From positions 1,612,001 through 1,676,000 of the forward strand of contig MSED01000004.1 of the NCBI GenBank assembly GCA_002099365.1: DNA of 64,000 nucleotides, written 5' to 3'. Shown here one piece after another: positions 1 through 11,269 of the stretch (positions within the stretch are counted from its first letter, which is position 1; the number at the start of each line of letters is the position of its first letter). The position numbers and the translations under genes are program-made. The stretch comes from Phialophora verrucosa (lineage: Eukaryota; Ascomycota; Eurotiomycetes; Chaetothyriales; Herpotrichiellaceae). Below the pieces are notes generated by a model, which searched no databases, had not been told where the DNA came from, and saw only the letters and a program-made list of their open reading frames with translations.

Positions 1-700
1 GACTGTGGCGGACGCCGGGCTTTGCGCCCCTTTTGGTCTCGTACGCCCTCGGGATGGGAGCTTATGGTACGTTTCTTTCTTGATTCCTTCCCCTTTGAGG
101 TGCCCGCAAGGCCACTAAAATTCTCCGGCATCAGGTGGCGCGTGGCAATTCTACGCCATCCAGTTTTGGGAGCGGTTTCAAGGAGCCACCCCGCTGACTG
201 CGGCGCTGTACCTCCTGCCGAACGCCATCGTCGGCGTGCTGGCCGTCTGGATCGTGTCCCGGACATTGCACGTGGTGCCGGGCCATTGGATCTTGATCGC
301 CAGCATGGTCTGCTTTGCGCTGGGGCCGGTGTTCTTCCTCCCGCAGACGCCTTACTCGAACTACTGGGCGCTGTCGATGCCGGGCATCGCCCTCACCACA
401 TTTGGACCGGACATGAGTTTTGCCGCCGCGGCCATTTTCATCACCTCCAGCGTGCCCAGATCGTACCAGGGCTCCGCGGGGAGTTTGCTGGTCACGGTAC
501 AGAACTTGGCCATCGCCATCACCACGTCCGTAAGCGACTCGATCGGCGTCAAGGTCGATGCCCTCCCCACCGGAGAGATCGGACTGAGTGGCATCAGGGC
601 CATATGGTGGTTTGGGCTTGCCGCGGCCGTGGTTGGAGCTCTCATCACCGGCACTATGGTTCGCATACCGCGGGCGGAGGAAAAAGAACACGTTCAGTGA
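1..700 (+). CDS. MFS transporter, DHA2 drug-resistance type, 3' part only
   Basis: This is the C-terminal part of a major facilitator superfamily permease; its start lies before the window. Exon bases 3-66 read in frame into a 68-nt intron (67-134, GTACGT donor, CAG acceptor), and the last exon 135-700 ends in TGA. The translation has a WQFYAIQFWERFQG-like loop, then hydrophobic segments (LLPNAIVGVLAVWIV, HWILIASMVCFALGPVFF, the final GLAAAVVGALITGTMV), spaced as in helices 9-14 of 14-TM DHA2 exporters. A GSAGSLLVTVQNLAIAI stretch matches the family's late helix. The role would be proton-driven efflux at the plasma or vacuolar membrane; the substrate cannot be read from the sequence. The family call is firm. 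The true gene length and any cluster membership are hidden by the window edge. Confidence 0.85.
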
Positions 701-917
701 TTGATGAGTCGGCATAAACCATGTCCGGGGCGTCTTGATATCTGGTTAGCGCCTCTTTCGTGATTGCTGGACAATCATCTGGGGCGCTTGTTCTTGCGTC
801 TGAGAACGTACCACCTGAAGCCTGGCTGGATCGTGGGAACGGTGTTGGCGTTCCACTACGTGGTCTGTACGTAGAAAATGACGAGCTACGTTCTGTTCGC
901 TGACTGACAGTTTACAT

Positions 918-1655
918 CTATGTCGGAATGTTTAGAAATCGACCTTTACAAACCTCATGTCCCGACATGGTCATCCGATGCCTCGTACTCCAGGTTGATT
1001 CCTGCTCTGCAATGCTCCAAAGTTTTACCGTCTCGTCCCGGCTCGCCGTGAGTCGATTCTCTCCTCGCGGAGGGAATCTCATTTCGTGAATGGCTTCCGT
1101 GTGTGCTTTAGCTTCGAACACTAATCTGTTCTCCGCTGCATCCCAGGCCCGAAGACGGGTGTCCCAGCCCCCTGTTACCACAAACTGACTGTCAGGAGAG
1201 ATTGTGACACTATGTAATCCGGCTGGGCAATCGAAAACCGCCATCTGAAAAGCCCTTCGGGCATCCCAAAATCTAACAGTTCCGTCGAGGGAGCAAGATG
1301 CGAGGAAGCGTCCGTCCGGCGCGAAATCTAGACCTGATATGGACTCCTTATGTCCTTCCAATGCAAATTTCATCGTTCCAGCTGTAAGCTCCCATAATCG
1401 GACCACCTCGTCTGTGCGGCCTGTGACTAAGACTTCTACATTGGGTGAGAAGCAAAGAGCCCGAATGAAATCATCACTGGATAGGTCATCAGGTAAGCTG
1501 TGGTCGAGTCGAGACACTCCTTGTCTGGTGGAGACGTCAAAAATCGTCACCACACGGTTGCAACCCGTTGCCAAAAGGAGGCAGTCAGACGAGACAGCTG
1601 CACAATACATCTGATGGTCGCTAGAAGCTATCGCAGGTTTTACAAAGGAGAGCCA
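918..1655 (-). pseudogene. TUP1-like WD40 remnant, lacking N-terminus
   Basis: Five WD40 blades can be read, with blade endings such as VTIFDV, VVRLWEL, TVRFWDA, LRAWDA and TVKLWSI. The order and wording (LLLATGCNR near the start, then FIRALCFSPN, then a long GLDFAPDGRFLASCS blade) follow the C-terminal propeller of the general co-repressor Tup1. The ATG at 1610 is not a natural start: the open frame continues upstream through Asp-His-Gln, which also fits Tup1, and reaches TGA at 1656-1658. The Tup1 N-terminal tetramerisation domain, the Pro/Gln linker and the last two blades are absent. The protein ends in a non-homologous tail (GRFLNIPT). I read it as a decayed partial duplicate of tup1. 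Alternatively it is a short WD40 protein with an unseen 5' exon. Confidence 0.6.
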
Positions 1656-2029
1656 TCAATCTGGCAGGAAGCACATGAGAAAGGCAAAAAGAAATCCAAA
1701 ACAAGGGTAAGCGAGGGGTTTCGGTGCCCAAAAGGTCGCGAAACGGTGGCTGCGCGAGAATTGGTTCGCTGTCTGTAAAACCTACGCTCGAGTCATAGGA
1801 TGAATTCCCGCGTGTTGACGAATCTCGAAAGGACGGACGCTTTCCTCCAGGACGATGCGAGACAGCTGCTCCTGTACTGTAATCCCAGTCTCGACCATGT
1901 CTCGATTGCGGTCAGAATCCAGGGCTGGGAATTGCGACTGACCTCGCGGGCAGACGGGAGCCAACTCGAATTTTGGCTGCAGAGATTTTCCAGATCGATC
2001 TTGTACTCCGTGGTGCTCGCCATTCTATC

Positions 2030-2943
2030 CTATATCGCAGTCCCGCAGTCTAGAACGATATTCTGCCCCGTAATCGACTTGCTCAGCACCAACGTCTTAA
2101 TCTGGTCTGCCACGTCTTCCACCGTCGCCGTGCCCTTCAAGGCTGACTTTTCCACCGTGGCCTTGACTTTTGCTTCGGAGAATTGGTTGCCCCTAGCCGC
2201 CATGTTAGTGGACCTTGGACGGAGTCCGGAGTGGGGGGTACGCTGTCCAATGCGTCGAATGGGGCTTCCAACGCACACGCACACGCATATGACAAGACAA
2301 GCAAAACGGCAGGGCGCACTCACCACTCAGTCATCATCAACCCTGGACTCACACTATTGCAGCGCACCTTGGGCCCACAGATCGTCGCCAACCCCTTGGT
2401 GAGATGGATCTCCGCCGCCTTCGTCACGCTATATGGCAACGAACTCCCGCTGGGCCTCACGCCCGCGAGACTGGCGACCGTGACGAACGCGCCGCCCACG
2501 CCCTCGGACGCATGCGTCTTCTCGAGATGCGGTTTCGCCGCGTACAGCAGCCATAAATGTGACTTGACATTCACATTGAAGCACTTATCCCAGTCGGACT
2601 CCACGACCTGCTGGTCCAGGTCGAAGAAGTTCGTCAGCCGCGTCCACCCGGCGTTGCTGACCACGACATCCAGGCGGCCCATGGTGGCGACCGTCTCGGC
2701 GACGAGGCGCTCGACCTCGCTCCGTTGCGACACGTCGGCCTTGATGGCGTGGAAGCGGGGTTCCGCGGGGGCGGGGGACGTCGTCACCGGCGCGATGGCC
2801 GTCGCTTCGCGGATGACTTGTTCGGCCTTCTCGGCGCGGGAGTGGTAGTTCACGACGACGCGGAAATACGGGGCCAGGGCTTTGACGGTGGCGGCGCCGA
2901 GGCCGGCCGAGGAGGCCGTCACCAGCGCGACTTTGGCGGACAT
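2030..2943 (-). CDS. Short-chain dehydrogenase/reductase (SDR)
   Basis: Two exons, complement(2324-2943) and complement(2030-2192), joined across a 131-nt intron (GTGAGT donor, CTAG acceptor), give about 260 aa. This is the normal size of a classical SDR. The Rossmann start is VALVTASSAGLGAA (a TASxxGLG variant of TGxxxGxG, near residue 10), followed by the structural NAG at 97-99. The catalytic Ser is about 158 and YSVTK supplies Tyr171 and Lys175. The second exon supplies the C-terminal helices and the usual closing strand (SITGQNIVLDCG). Such enzymes reduce or oxidise carbonyls with NAD(P)H; the substrate is not predictable. No targeting peptide is seen. The ATG at 2943 is directly followed by the first beta strand, which supports it as the start. 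Confidence 0.9.
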
Positions 2944-4878
2944 GGCGATGTATGATCGTGAGTGCGGTTGCGGTTGTGGCGATGATGGGTGGGGAGGGGG
3001 ATTAGTATCTTAGTCGATTTCTAGATTTTGTCTCCAGGTGATGCGATTGATAGAGGAACCGAGAATATCTAAATCGTGTGCGAAGTGAAGGTGAGGGTAA
3101 GGGTAAGGCGGAGTGAAGTTAGGTTTCTCCAACTCGTTCTTATATCGGATGCGTACATAATATTAAGTCTGAGTTCACGGCTGCTTGGTTCTGATCCTGA
3201 TCCGCTTATCGGCCAGCGTTTGTTTGATGGCGGAATCTTTCCGGATCGATCTCGTGGGGTAAATGCCGTAACGCAGATCTCCTGGTGGGGTATACGAGTG
3301 CTCTGTACGTGTACCAGGTTCGTATGATCGGAGTCCTACATAGTATGTATACGCAGTCGCTGACCGTAGGAGAAACAGACATGCAAGGGTAGAAGCGAGC
3401 TCCGGGCAGTTGGCCGGTTCAGCCAACCTGCCTGTTCGCTCACCCAGACGCATCGTCCCCTATGAAAACAATAGGACCCTGCATCGCCGTACGCACTTGA
3501 TCTCCTGCGCGGCTCTATGCCGTCCTTGCTCGCGGTACTCAATCCCATGCCATGCACTTTTACGCAGGGGTCAAGTCTGGATATGGCGTATCTTGGCGCA
3601 CGGCAAACCCAAGAGTCAGTCATTCCTCTCTTCCCGAGACCGCTGCTCATCCTGGCCATGTACATAGTATGGTTCGTTGATTGAGCGGACGCCAGAAGTG
3701 CCGACCGGTCACACAGTACTCTCGGTTGAATGCAAACGTATCCGTTGCAGACATCAAGAAGAAGGTATGGGAGGGAACTGATCAAGAGACTAATTGATCA
3801 TTCTATATTAAGTCCGTAGAATCAATGCGCATGTCAGGTAATAGGCGTGACGTCTATATTACCAGGGCGAGAACAAAATGACCCTCCGAACCGATCTCTT
3901 GCACTGAATCAATCTTTGTCTATCTCCCTCCCTGCCCAAGGGGACAACGTGGATTGTCGTGTTGTCCTCATACGAATCTCGGCGAGAAAGAGGTGGGAAT
4001 CGCCATATTCAAAACATTAGCTGGTCCCTTTGGAACGCGACTAGAACCGAGTCCACCCAAGCAATATTACTTTAGATTACGCGGCGGTCAACATGCGCGT
4101 CGGCCGATACTACAGTTTATTTTCATGGTGGCGGAGGATGAACTTTTGAGGAGGGTCGGTATTTTCAGGGGCGGCAGCCTCGCGTGCCTCACACAGCAGC
4201 ACGACAATCAACTTCAACTGCCCCGGACCGCCACTGCCATCGCCATCGCCATTGAATACCTGGCAATCATAAACACATTCAAGCTCATATTCCATGTTCC
4301 ATTATTATTGCGAGCCAGAAACAGTTCCTATAAGGTGACTCCTCAGAACATCACTCATGTATCACCACGGGACTTGGCGACAACGGTGAAGCATCCATGG
4401 CAAAGCGGATAGTGATGGTGCTAGTGGTGACGGCGGTGATAGCGAATCCTATCTATCATCCGTACCGATCGCCATTACGAGATGATGGTGCTTCTTCGGT
4501 GCATCTCGCACGATCTTGGCAATATGCGTGCTCGCGGCCGATTTCTCTCCCTGACAGCGAGGAGGTATCGTCGATTTATGTATACTTGCGCGCCTAAGCA
4601 GTCGAGACGTCTATTTAGTGGGGGTTGTGTTGCGAATAACATACGAAGGAGGGAAACATGGAGATAACGAGCGATGGTCGAACGAGCCGACATAGGAGGT
4701 GCAAATGGAGTACTGGTGTATTCCGGGGGCCACCCACTTTTGATAGGCGTACCTCGAGAATACCTAGTAAAATGCCAATCTCATACACCCACGCGGCACG
4801 AAGCGGGTCGCCCTTCCTGCGCCAGCAACCTACGTTTCTCCATGGAACGGTTACCCAACCATCGTTTTCGTTCATGCC
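2944..4878. other. Intergenic, no gene recognised
   Basis: About 1.9 kb between the SDR start and a small hypothetical gene. The longest open frames (for example 3336-3785 on the minus strand and 3954-4412 on the plus strand) have no recognisable domain, lack a good start context and read like translated non-coding DNA. The first part holds the SDR promoter, including a pyrimidine/purine-biased stretch near 3070-3120. Confidence 0.5.
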
Positions 4879-5361
4879 TCAAGAAACCCCTGGGTGACCG
4901 CTCTCGCCGTTCTCAGGTCCGCTCTTGATCTCCTCCCACTCCCCGCTACCGCCATTCGTGTCATCGGCAAGCCTCATCTCCCAGGCCTTATTCCGCAAGC
5001 CAGTCAGCGTCGTCTCCAACAGTTGGATGTCTCTGTGCACGTCCTTCAGCCTGGCGTTGGTATGGAACTTTTCCTCCAATTCTGCAATGTCCGTACGCGC
5101 CTGTTGCTGTATCTCCTTTGACTTGGTGGCCGCCAACTTCAGAACAGCTGTGCACCATTCACAGTCAGCTGCGAGTGCTGGGCGAGAAGTTTCCGAATGA
5201 GCGCCAGTATGTTGGACGATGAGTCTGCCACAAGACAGGCGGCCCCAGGGCTGAGGTTTGTCGCAATGTTTCCATTTGGAGGCGTTTCCCGGGATGAAGA
5301 TCAAGGCGCGGATGGGGTCGTGATGAGGGTAGGGACAGGTGTCGAGTTTGAACCAGCACAT
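4879..5361 (-). CDS. Small Cys-containing coiled-coil protein, uncharacterised
   Basis: Single-exon frame of 160 aa starting at the ATG at 5361. I do not recognise a named family. The N-terminal half is rich in Cys and His (MCWFKLDTCPYPHHD at the start, then CDKP, SCGR, and CEWC near residue 69), as in a small metal-binding module. Residues about 75-125 form a charged, heptad-like helix (KEIQQQARTDIAELEEKFHT and onward) that should be a coiled coil. The tail is acidic and Gly/Ser-rich. There is no signal peptide or membrane segment. Many ascomycetes carry short proteins of this plan (MC start, Cys/His head, helical tail) without known function. The composition is convincing for coding DNA but the function is open. 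Confidence 0.55.
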   Translation of the reverse strand: MCWFKLDTCPYPHHDPIRALIFIPGNASKWKHCDKPQPWGRLSCGRLIVQHTGAHSETSRPALAADCEWCTAVLKLAATKSKEIQQQARTDIAELEEKFHTNARLKDVHRDIQLLETTLTGLRNKAWEMRLADDTNGGSGEWEEIKSGPENGESGHPGVS

Positions 5362-6247
5362 TTCGACGGGTTTCTGGGGAAACAGTTTCGTAGGGAGGAT
5401 TTATCGTAGCTGTGATGAGGCTGAAGGAGTGCGGTTCTGGTGGGAGGTACAATAGGGAGCTGAGCTTCTGGGAGCGGCAAAAGAAGTTATACCCTCAATG
5501 AGTCAAAGATAGTGGTTTGTTCGATTGCTGTGTTGAATGAATGCGCCGATCCGACAGTGATGTTATGAAGGAATGATTGTCCAGTCTCGGTAAGTGAAGG
5601 CATAGTCGGGAGTGGTGGGTGAAAGAGGAGATCCTCAAATTCACAGAGCAAGAGTCAGCTTTCCATTGCCGCTGCGGGACGGAGATGCGCAAACCGCACT
5701 TTCTATTTCCCTCAATGACTCCAGGCAGGCGTAGCTCCTTCAGCCGCTTTTGTCTGGGCGAAAGAAGGAGAGCACACAATGGGTTTTGCGAATTCAGCAG
5801 GTCAAGCATTTCTTCAAGTGACACCTTCCTTGTCACCTTGGTTCGACAAATGTCACTGACAACAAACAGCAATCTTTCCACCGAGCATAGACTGAAGCCC
5901 TTTCTCCCTGGCACATTGCGCTTCTCTTGGATACTACCACGCCTATTCATATCATTCTCAGTCTTGAGGTACCGCCCAAACCACATCAACGATCGAGTGT
6001 TGCAAAACCAACACATGTCGAAGTGCCACACCCTTGTGCTGATAAAATTCCGCATACCCATCGACAAGCCACCCTGCACAGACGACGCACGACTGGGGAC
6101 ACGGAAGCCTGCAGTTCGACTTCATCTCCGCCGAAACAAGCTCATACAACCAATAAACGAATCCTCAGATCTGCCACCAACCACGCGAACTCCTGTACCC
6201 AACCTTCCGGATCCCAACTGCCCTACCGCAGCTTTGAGGTAACGACA

Positions 6248-6601
6248 ATGTGCTACGCAATCAAGATTGTCCATTTCGGGTGTCTCGGAGGGGACCAACA
6301 TTGTGAGTACGCGGTGGTGAGGTGCAAAGGCGGGCTGGAGTACATCATGCTCATGCCAATCAAGGAGACGTGCAAAGGCACCAAGTCGGTGGAGGACTGG
6401 AGGATGGAACCGTGCCGCTTTTGCAAGGAGTACATGGAGACCAGGAGAAGGCCAGGGCCGATGGGTGGTCGCTCCCGCGCTATGTCGTTGCCAACAAAGG
6501 CGTCCACGGGAGCAGAGGAGAACAATGTATCTGCAGACACTGAGCGGCATAGCATCTGGAGGAGAGAGCTCCGCGGCAACAGACACTGGGCCGAACAATG
6601 A
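6248..6601 (+). CDS. Small Cys-rich protein, uncharacterised
   Basis: Single-exon frame of 117 aa from the ATG at 6248, whose context (GACAATG) fits a fungal start. The head MCYAIKIVHFGCLGG, the pair HCEYAVVRC and the motif PCRFCKEY near residue 57 give six Cys and two His within 60 residues, which suggests a small zinc-binding fold. The second half is basic and low-complexity (RRRPGPMGGRSRAMS). It lies tail-to-tail with coq7 and about 0.9 kb from another protein that also starts MC and has a Cys/His head (4879-5361). No family name can be given. The upstream continuation of the frame (from 5927) looks non-coding, so I prefer the internal ATG. Confidence 0.5.
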   Translation: MCYAIKIVHFGCLGGDQHCEYAVVRCKGGLEYIMLMPIKETCKGTKSVEDWRMEPCRFCKEYMETRRRPGPMGGRSRAMSLPTKASTGAEENNVSADTERHSIWRRELRGNRHWAEQ

Positions 6602-6866
6602 GAATGGGAACAAACTCCACACCCCCGTGTATTCGGCGACAGCGACCCCATACCATTAAGCCTGTGACGGTGACAGCATTAGCTCATCGTCGGACATATC
6701 CTCCACAAAGAGCTGGATGTGGTGTGGTTTTGTGTCCTCCCGTTGATAAGAACAGCCATGCTTGGACTCAGTCCCTGCTTCAGCCGTTTCTTCAACCGAA
6801 TCGTTGATTCCAGTACCCGACTTCCGCCGAAACGGATTGTCATGGTTGGTGTAATGCGATATACCT

Positions 6867-7589
6867 TCATATCCTTTCGCTTATCCAGATAGCGCCGCGA
6901 CACCCATATCGAATGACATCTGTCAGGGGTTGGTAAGGCTGCGCTTCCTTTGCATCATTCTCAACGGCATGGTCCAGATGTTCAAGTTCCTCGTCTCGTA
7001 TCCGCTTGATCTCTTCGATCAACACTTTCAATTCTGGATCGAGCTCCTCGCCTTTCTCTTTCAATTCTGTCATCCACTTGAACAATTCCCTTACTTGTCC
7101 ATTGTAGTGGTTCCCAATTTCCGTTTCCACGGCCTCGGTGCAAGCCATCGCCGCTTCTCTTCCCATGACACCGGTTGTCCACCCTAACACCGTTGCCGCA
7201 GCCTGCCAGACTGGATACATTGCAGTGGGGCGAATGCGATGCTTCGCGAGGAGTTCGTTGAAGACCTTGAAATGGCCAGCTTCTTGATCGTACATATGTT
7301 TCATGAGCGGGCGGAGGTGCGGGTGTGCCTTGACCAGGGGAGGGGTCTGAGCAGTATAGATGAGGGTCGCTGCTAGTTCGCCGGCTTGATTTACACGGAG
7401 AGCGCGATCGAGGAACTCCCTCTGCTCTTCGGAGAGGGGTGTTCTCGATTGGCTAGAGACTGAGGTTGCTCCCTGGGGAGCACTTTGCGTTGACGCATGA
7501 CGGAGAGGGGTTTGTATGGAATACGCACGCAGCGTCGTTATACGCTTCGCAAGGTCTGAGAGGCCTCGCACGGAGGTTCTAACTATCAT
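6867..7589 (-). CDS. coq7: 5-demethoxyubiquinone hydroxylase, mitochondrial (Coq7/Cat5)
   Basis: The 240-aa product is a complete Coq7, the di-iron monooxygenase that hydroxylates demethoxyubiquinone in the penultimate step of ubiquinone synthesis. It acts on the matrix face of the inner mitochondrial membrane within the CoQ synthome. The first 50 residues are rich in Arg, Ser and Thr and lack acidic residues, as in a matrix-targeting presequence. The iron ligands are visible: Glu71 in NQAGE, the Glu103-x-x-His106 pair in DQEAGHF, Glu residues around 155-157 in EAVETEIGNHY, and EELEH at 200-204. The end RYGCRGAIWISERI is the usual family C-terminus. The open frame begins earlier with TTG, but the first ATG is at 7589 and I start there. 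It diverges from rtf1 across about 500 bp. Confidence 0.95.
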   Translation of the reverse strand: MIVRTSVRGLSDLAKRITTLRAYSIQTPLRHASTQSAPQGATSVSSQSRTPLSEEQREFLDRALRVNQAGELAATLIYTAQTPPLVKAHPHLRPLMKHMYDQEAGHFKVFNELLAKHRIRPTAMYPVWQAAATVLGWTTGVMGREAAMACTEAVETEIGNHYNGQVRELFKWMTELKEKGEELDPELKVLIEEIKRIRDEELEHLDHAVENDAKEAQPYQPLTDVIRYGCRGAIWISERI

Positions 7590-8096
7590 CTTTGTCCCAA
7601 AATTGACGAGCAGCAACTACGCAGCCAGAGATCTTCTCATGCAGTCCGATATCGTGCACGAGTCATGCATCCAGAAGGTTTGCCGCAGGCTTAGTCATGC
7701 ATGCGCATTTACATGTTGAACAACTTCGCTTTCTCCTGTCAATAAGATGCCGCCTCTCATTGTGCCTTCGTCTTTGCCAGGGCTGACATACATATCGTTC
7801 TCAAACTCTTTCGCCATCTGATACATTGACTTGTCCTCATTTGGCGCGCACGTACACTGGACTTGGCTCCAGCAGACAGTTGGACGATTAGTCGACATCC
7901 GCCCTTTGCTGCCGGACCTCAGCGACAACTTTAAACTCCTGCACGACGACATCTCCCAGCTCACTTTAAGACGGTTACTTCTGCTTCACAGGACTCGCTC
8001 CACCTTCTTTCTTTGCACAATCACGATAAAGACGACGACCGCCTTGCCATCACGCGCAGTGAATAGGGTCATTAGCTTCAAGACTGCCTCACCACC
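7590..8096. promoter_or_regulatory. Shared divergent promoter, coq7 / rtf1
   Basis: The 507 bp between the coq7 and rtf1 start codons must contain both promoters. The rtf1-proximal 100 bp are pyrimidine-rich on the coding strand (CTCCACCTTCTTTCTTTGC), as is common just upstream of fungal transcription starts. I see no clear TATA box. Confidence 0.5.
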
Positions 8097-10021
8097 ATGG
8101 CCGATCTCGATGCAGAACTTCTTGCCCTCGCCGGGGGTGATTCCTCGGCTGAGGAATCCGTCCCATCTTCTCCCAAACAGAAATCTCCCTCACCACCTCG
8201 TTCCAAGAAGCAATCTCGAGAGTCTCCTTCTACAGACATGGCTAGGAAGGGTGTCGCTAAGACTGTCAAGAGAACCAAGCGTCGCAAGACGTATTCTGAT
8301 GACGAAGATGAATTGTACGGCGCTTTCCTGTGTGGCACTATTGCTCGAGCTGACCAACGCGCCCATCCAGATCTTCGCTTTCGCAACACTCCGAGTCCGC
8401 CTCCATGTCCCAGTCCGAATCTGAAGCCGACTTCGACCCCGACACGGACGACAAACCCATCTTTCCTTATGAAAAGCTCTACTACGATGCTGCAGACAAA
8501 GCCCGCATCGAAGCGAAGCCCGAGATCGACCGAGAAGAGATCTTAGCCCAGCGAAGCGAGCAAGTCGAGCGCCACGAACAAGACCTCACGCTCCGGCGCC
8601 TCGTTGCGCAGCGCGCTCGGGAGGAAGCTAAGCACGCCGCGAAGAACAAGCGCAAGGCCAGTGCAGCGGATCTCGAAGACTCTCAACGGAAGAGCACTCG
8701 GCAGCGTACAAAAGTCGGAGGTGGCCGTGTCGGCGAGGCCAGCAGTGCCATTGAAGCGTATAAACGTCAGCGAGAAGAGAAAACTCTGCGCGACGAGCAG
8801 CGTAAGAGAGGCGAAACCGTTAGAAGAAAGGCGTCACCGAGAGATGACTTCAGCGATGCAGATGCAGAAGGCGAAAGCGACAATGACTTTGATGATCGCC
8901 GATACAAGAGAAGATCACCCAGCCCGCCAAAGGACGAACCCATCGCCGAACTTCAAGACATTCAACGAGCTCGCGTCGGTCGCGACAATTTTGCCCAAGT
9001 CTGCTACACACCAGGGTTCCAGGAAGCCATCACAGACTGCTACGCCCGCGTTTGCCTCGGTCCAGGCCGCACTCCTGGTGTCAACGAGTATCGTCTCTGC
9101 TTGATCAAGGGCTTCAGCACCGGCAAGCCATACGCAATGATCGGTTCTAATGGCAGACCCTTCCCTGTTGACATGTACATCGTGGCTGCCCACGGGAAAG
9201 CAGAAAGGCAGTGGTCATTCCTGGAATGCTCCATGCAGAAATTCACGGATGCCGAATGGGTCCGTTACCGCTCTGTCATGGCGAATGAAAACTTGAAGAT
9301 GCCCACCAAGGCATTCATCAATTCGAAACTCGATCAAATCAACCGCCTGATCAACCACAGATTCACCGATGCTGACATCTCAGCCAGAATCAGAGCCCAG
9401 GCCGACTTGACCGAGAAGATCACCCGTGCAGGAGAGAAAGCAGAGCTCAGAGAACGAATCGCGGACGCTCGCGCCGAGGGGCAAGACGAACTGGCCGAGG
9501 AACTGGAGAATCGGCTTGCAGCCATTGTGCCCATGAAATTGGCTTTCGGGACAAGCTTGGAGAAGAAAGAGACATCTTACGTCAACCCGGAGCAAGAGAA
9601 GCTTGCGGAACTGAATCGTCGAAATCAGAGATTGAATGCTGAAAATGTGAGGAAGGCGCAACTCGCGGAGATGAGGCAACGGAAGGCGAAGAAGACTCTT
9701 GCCCCTGGTATTGATGAGTTGTTCGAAGGTGGAAGTGATATCTCCCGCGCGGGGACACCTGTCAATGGAGCAGGGACGCCTAAGCTTGGGCCAACACTTG
9801 CGGCGGCAGCGGCAAGCATTTCACGAACGGCATCCCCCAACCCGCTCTCACTCGCCAACGGCACACCTCGCAGCTCCACGTCTCTTGCACCGAGCGCTCT
9901 GAAGCCTGTCCTCTCGCAGCAACAGAAGAAAGGAGGTCTTCCAACCATTCGTAAGGCGGCTATGGATGATGAAATCATTGCGCAAATGGATCTTGGCATT
10001 GATATCGACATCGACCTTTGA
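8097..10021 (+). CDS. rtf1: Paf1-complex subunit Rtf1 (Plus3 domain)
   Basis: Exons 8097-8314 and 8371-10021 flank a 56-nt intron (GTACGG donor, CCATCCAG acceptor) and give a 622-aa protein. Rtf1 is a subunit of the RNA polymerase II-associated Paf1 complex. It promotes histone H2B ubiquitination and links the complex to Spt5. The N-terminus is the conserved MADLDAELLALAGGDSS followed by Ser/Lys/acidic low-complexity sequence, as in other fungal Rtf1 proteins. A charged region (residues about 110-260) contains the H2B-ubiquitination-stimulating part. The Plus3 domain runs from about 263 (PIAELQDIQRARVGRDNF) to about 400. A helical Glu/Arg segment and a Ser/Pro tail follow. The splice join restores an uninterrupted Ser/Glu-rich stretch (DEDELSSLSQHSESASM), which supports the model. 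Confidence 0.93.
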
Positions 10022-10477
10022 AGTGAATGGATGGATATCGCACAGCCGCCATCGCTATCGCCATGTGACGATGCCTGGACTTGGACTTTGTTGGATCCTT
10101 TGGGTATCCCATCGACGTCAACACGCCGCCGGGCTAATCGAGGACGAAACCGAGGCTAGCATAGCCGGGGAGTCGGTCTGCATTGCGACTGCAACCATAG
10201 ATGCTGATCACGAGCAGCTGCAATGCAACAACTTCAGACAAAGGCGTTTGGCTTTTGGTGTTTCTCGTGGTTTTCCCACTTACTCGATTTACATATGGCG
10301 AATGCTCTCCATCCTTTTGTTCGCGTCCGCTGTAAATCCCTCATGTTTCGGATCTCTTCCTTTCCCGCCTGTCACTAATCCTTCTACGAGGACAGTAACT
10401 TCCATTTAAGCATATTGACTGGTCGCAGCGCATCAATCGCCGTTTGCACCAAAGGCGAGGGGGTCTTATCGAAGAAG

Positions 10478-10668
10478 ATGGCTATTGTGCCACGTGCGAG
10501 GCCTTTCGATTGGAAATCCACAGCCTACACAGGTATTGATAAGGTGTGTGTCTATGACTCCTTTTGATCTTTCAACCTTTTAACCTTTCATATGTACCTC
10601 CTTCACAGCTCAAGACAGACATTCTCACCCACTGGCATGTGCTCGATATGGCCGTCCTATGTAGGTAA
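10478..10668 (+). other. Possible spliced 41-codon upstream ORF
   Basis: An ATG at 10478 opens a frame of 22 codons ending exactly at a good donor (AAG/GTGTGT, 10544). After an acceptor at 10608 (CCTTCACAG) it continues for 19 codons to TAA at 10666. The joined peptide (beginning MAIVPRARPFDWKSTAYTG, containing LKTDILTHWHVLDMAVLC) looks more like protein than the surrounding pyrimidine-rich leader. A second donor (GTAAGT, 10665) and acceptor (CCCAG, 10733) follow at once. It could be a spliced uORF in the leader of the gene at 11270 or a tiny gene. RNA data are lacking and chance is possible. Confidence 0.25.
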
Positions 10669-11269
10669 GTCCATTGTCCCTTCTCTGACGGTCTGACCTG
10701 AACGCGATCTTCCTCGTTGAATCGTTTCCCAGTCATGTTTGATCACCTTTGCTCTCCTGCACTTCGACACCTGGCGCGGACGATTCAGAGCTCGCTCAGC
10801 AACTTCACTACGCCTCTGCGCAGATGTCGTTGGGCTGCCTTCTTCTTGGACGTTCGTCTGCTTGTCACTCTTCGATTCATCTTTCCCTTCAAGCTCGCTG
10901 GTCCCCGCTCCACACTCCGAAGAAGCAGGTCACGCATACAATCTCCCAATGCGTCTTCGTTCATCAGTGTTGCTCACAAGAACCTCATTTTCAGCTCTCT
11001 GTCGATTCTTTCTAAATCCTTCCTCGACGTTGAGATTGTGGGATGTGGTTCCTTACTCTTTGCATTGTTCACCTCATTCAGATCCATCAACTCCAGGAGC
11101 ACCAATCCGCTGCAGACCAACCTTCATTCTCCCTAGACTTGTCGAGGGCACTAGCGCGACACGTCCCATCTGCGCCCGGCGTCCTCTAGCGAACCAAAGG
11201 AAAACGATCACCGGTCTGCAATCGACAATTCGAATCAAAGTCAACTCGCTCCGCGGGAACTCGACGAGA

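Noticed and set aside
5619..6242. 207-codon plus-strand frame upstream of the small Cys protein
   Set aside because: Composition (Ser/Arg/Pro/Leu) and an opposed minus-strand frame of similar length suggest non-coding DNA.
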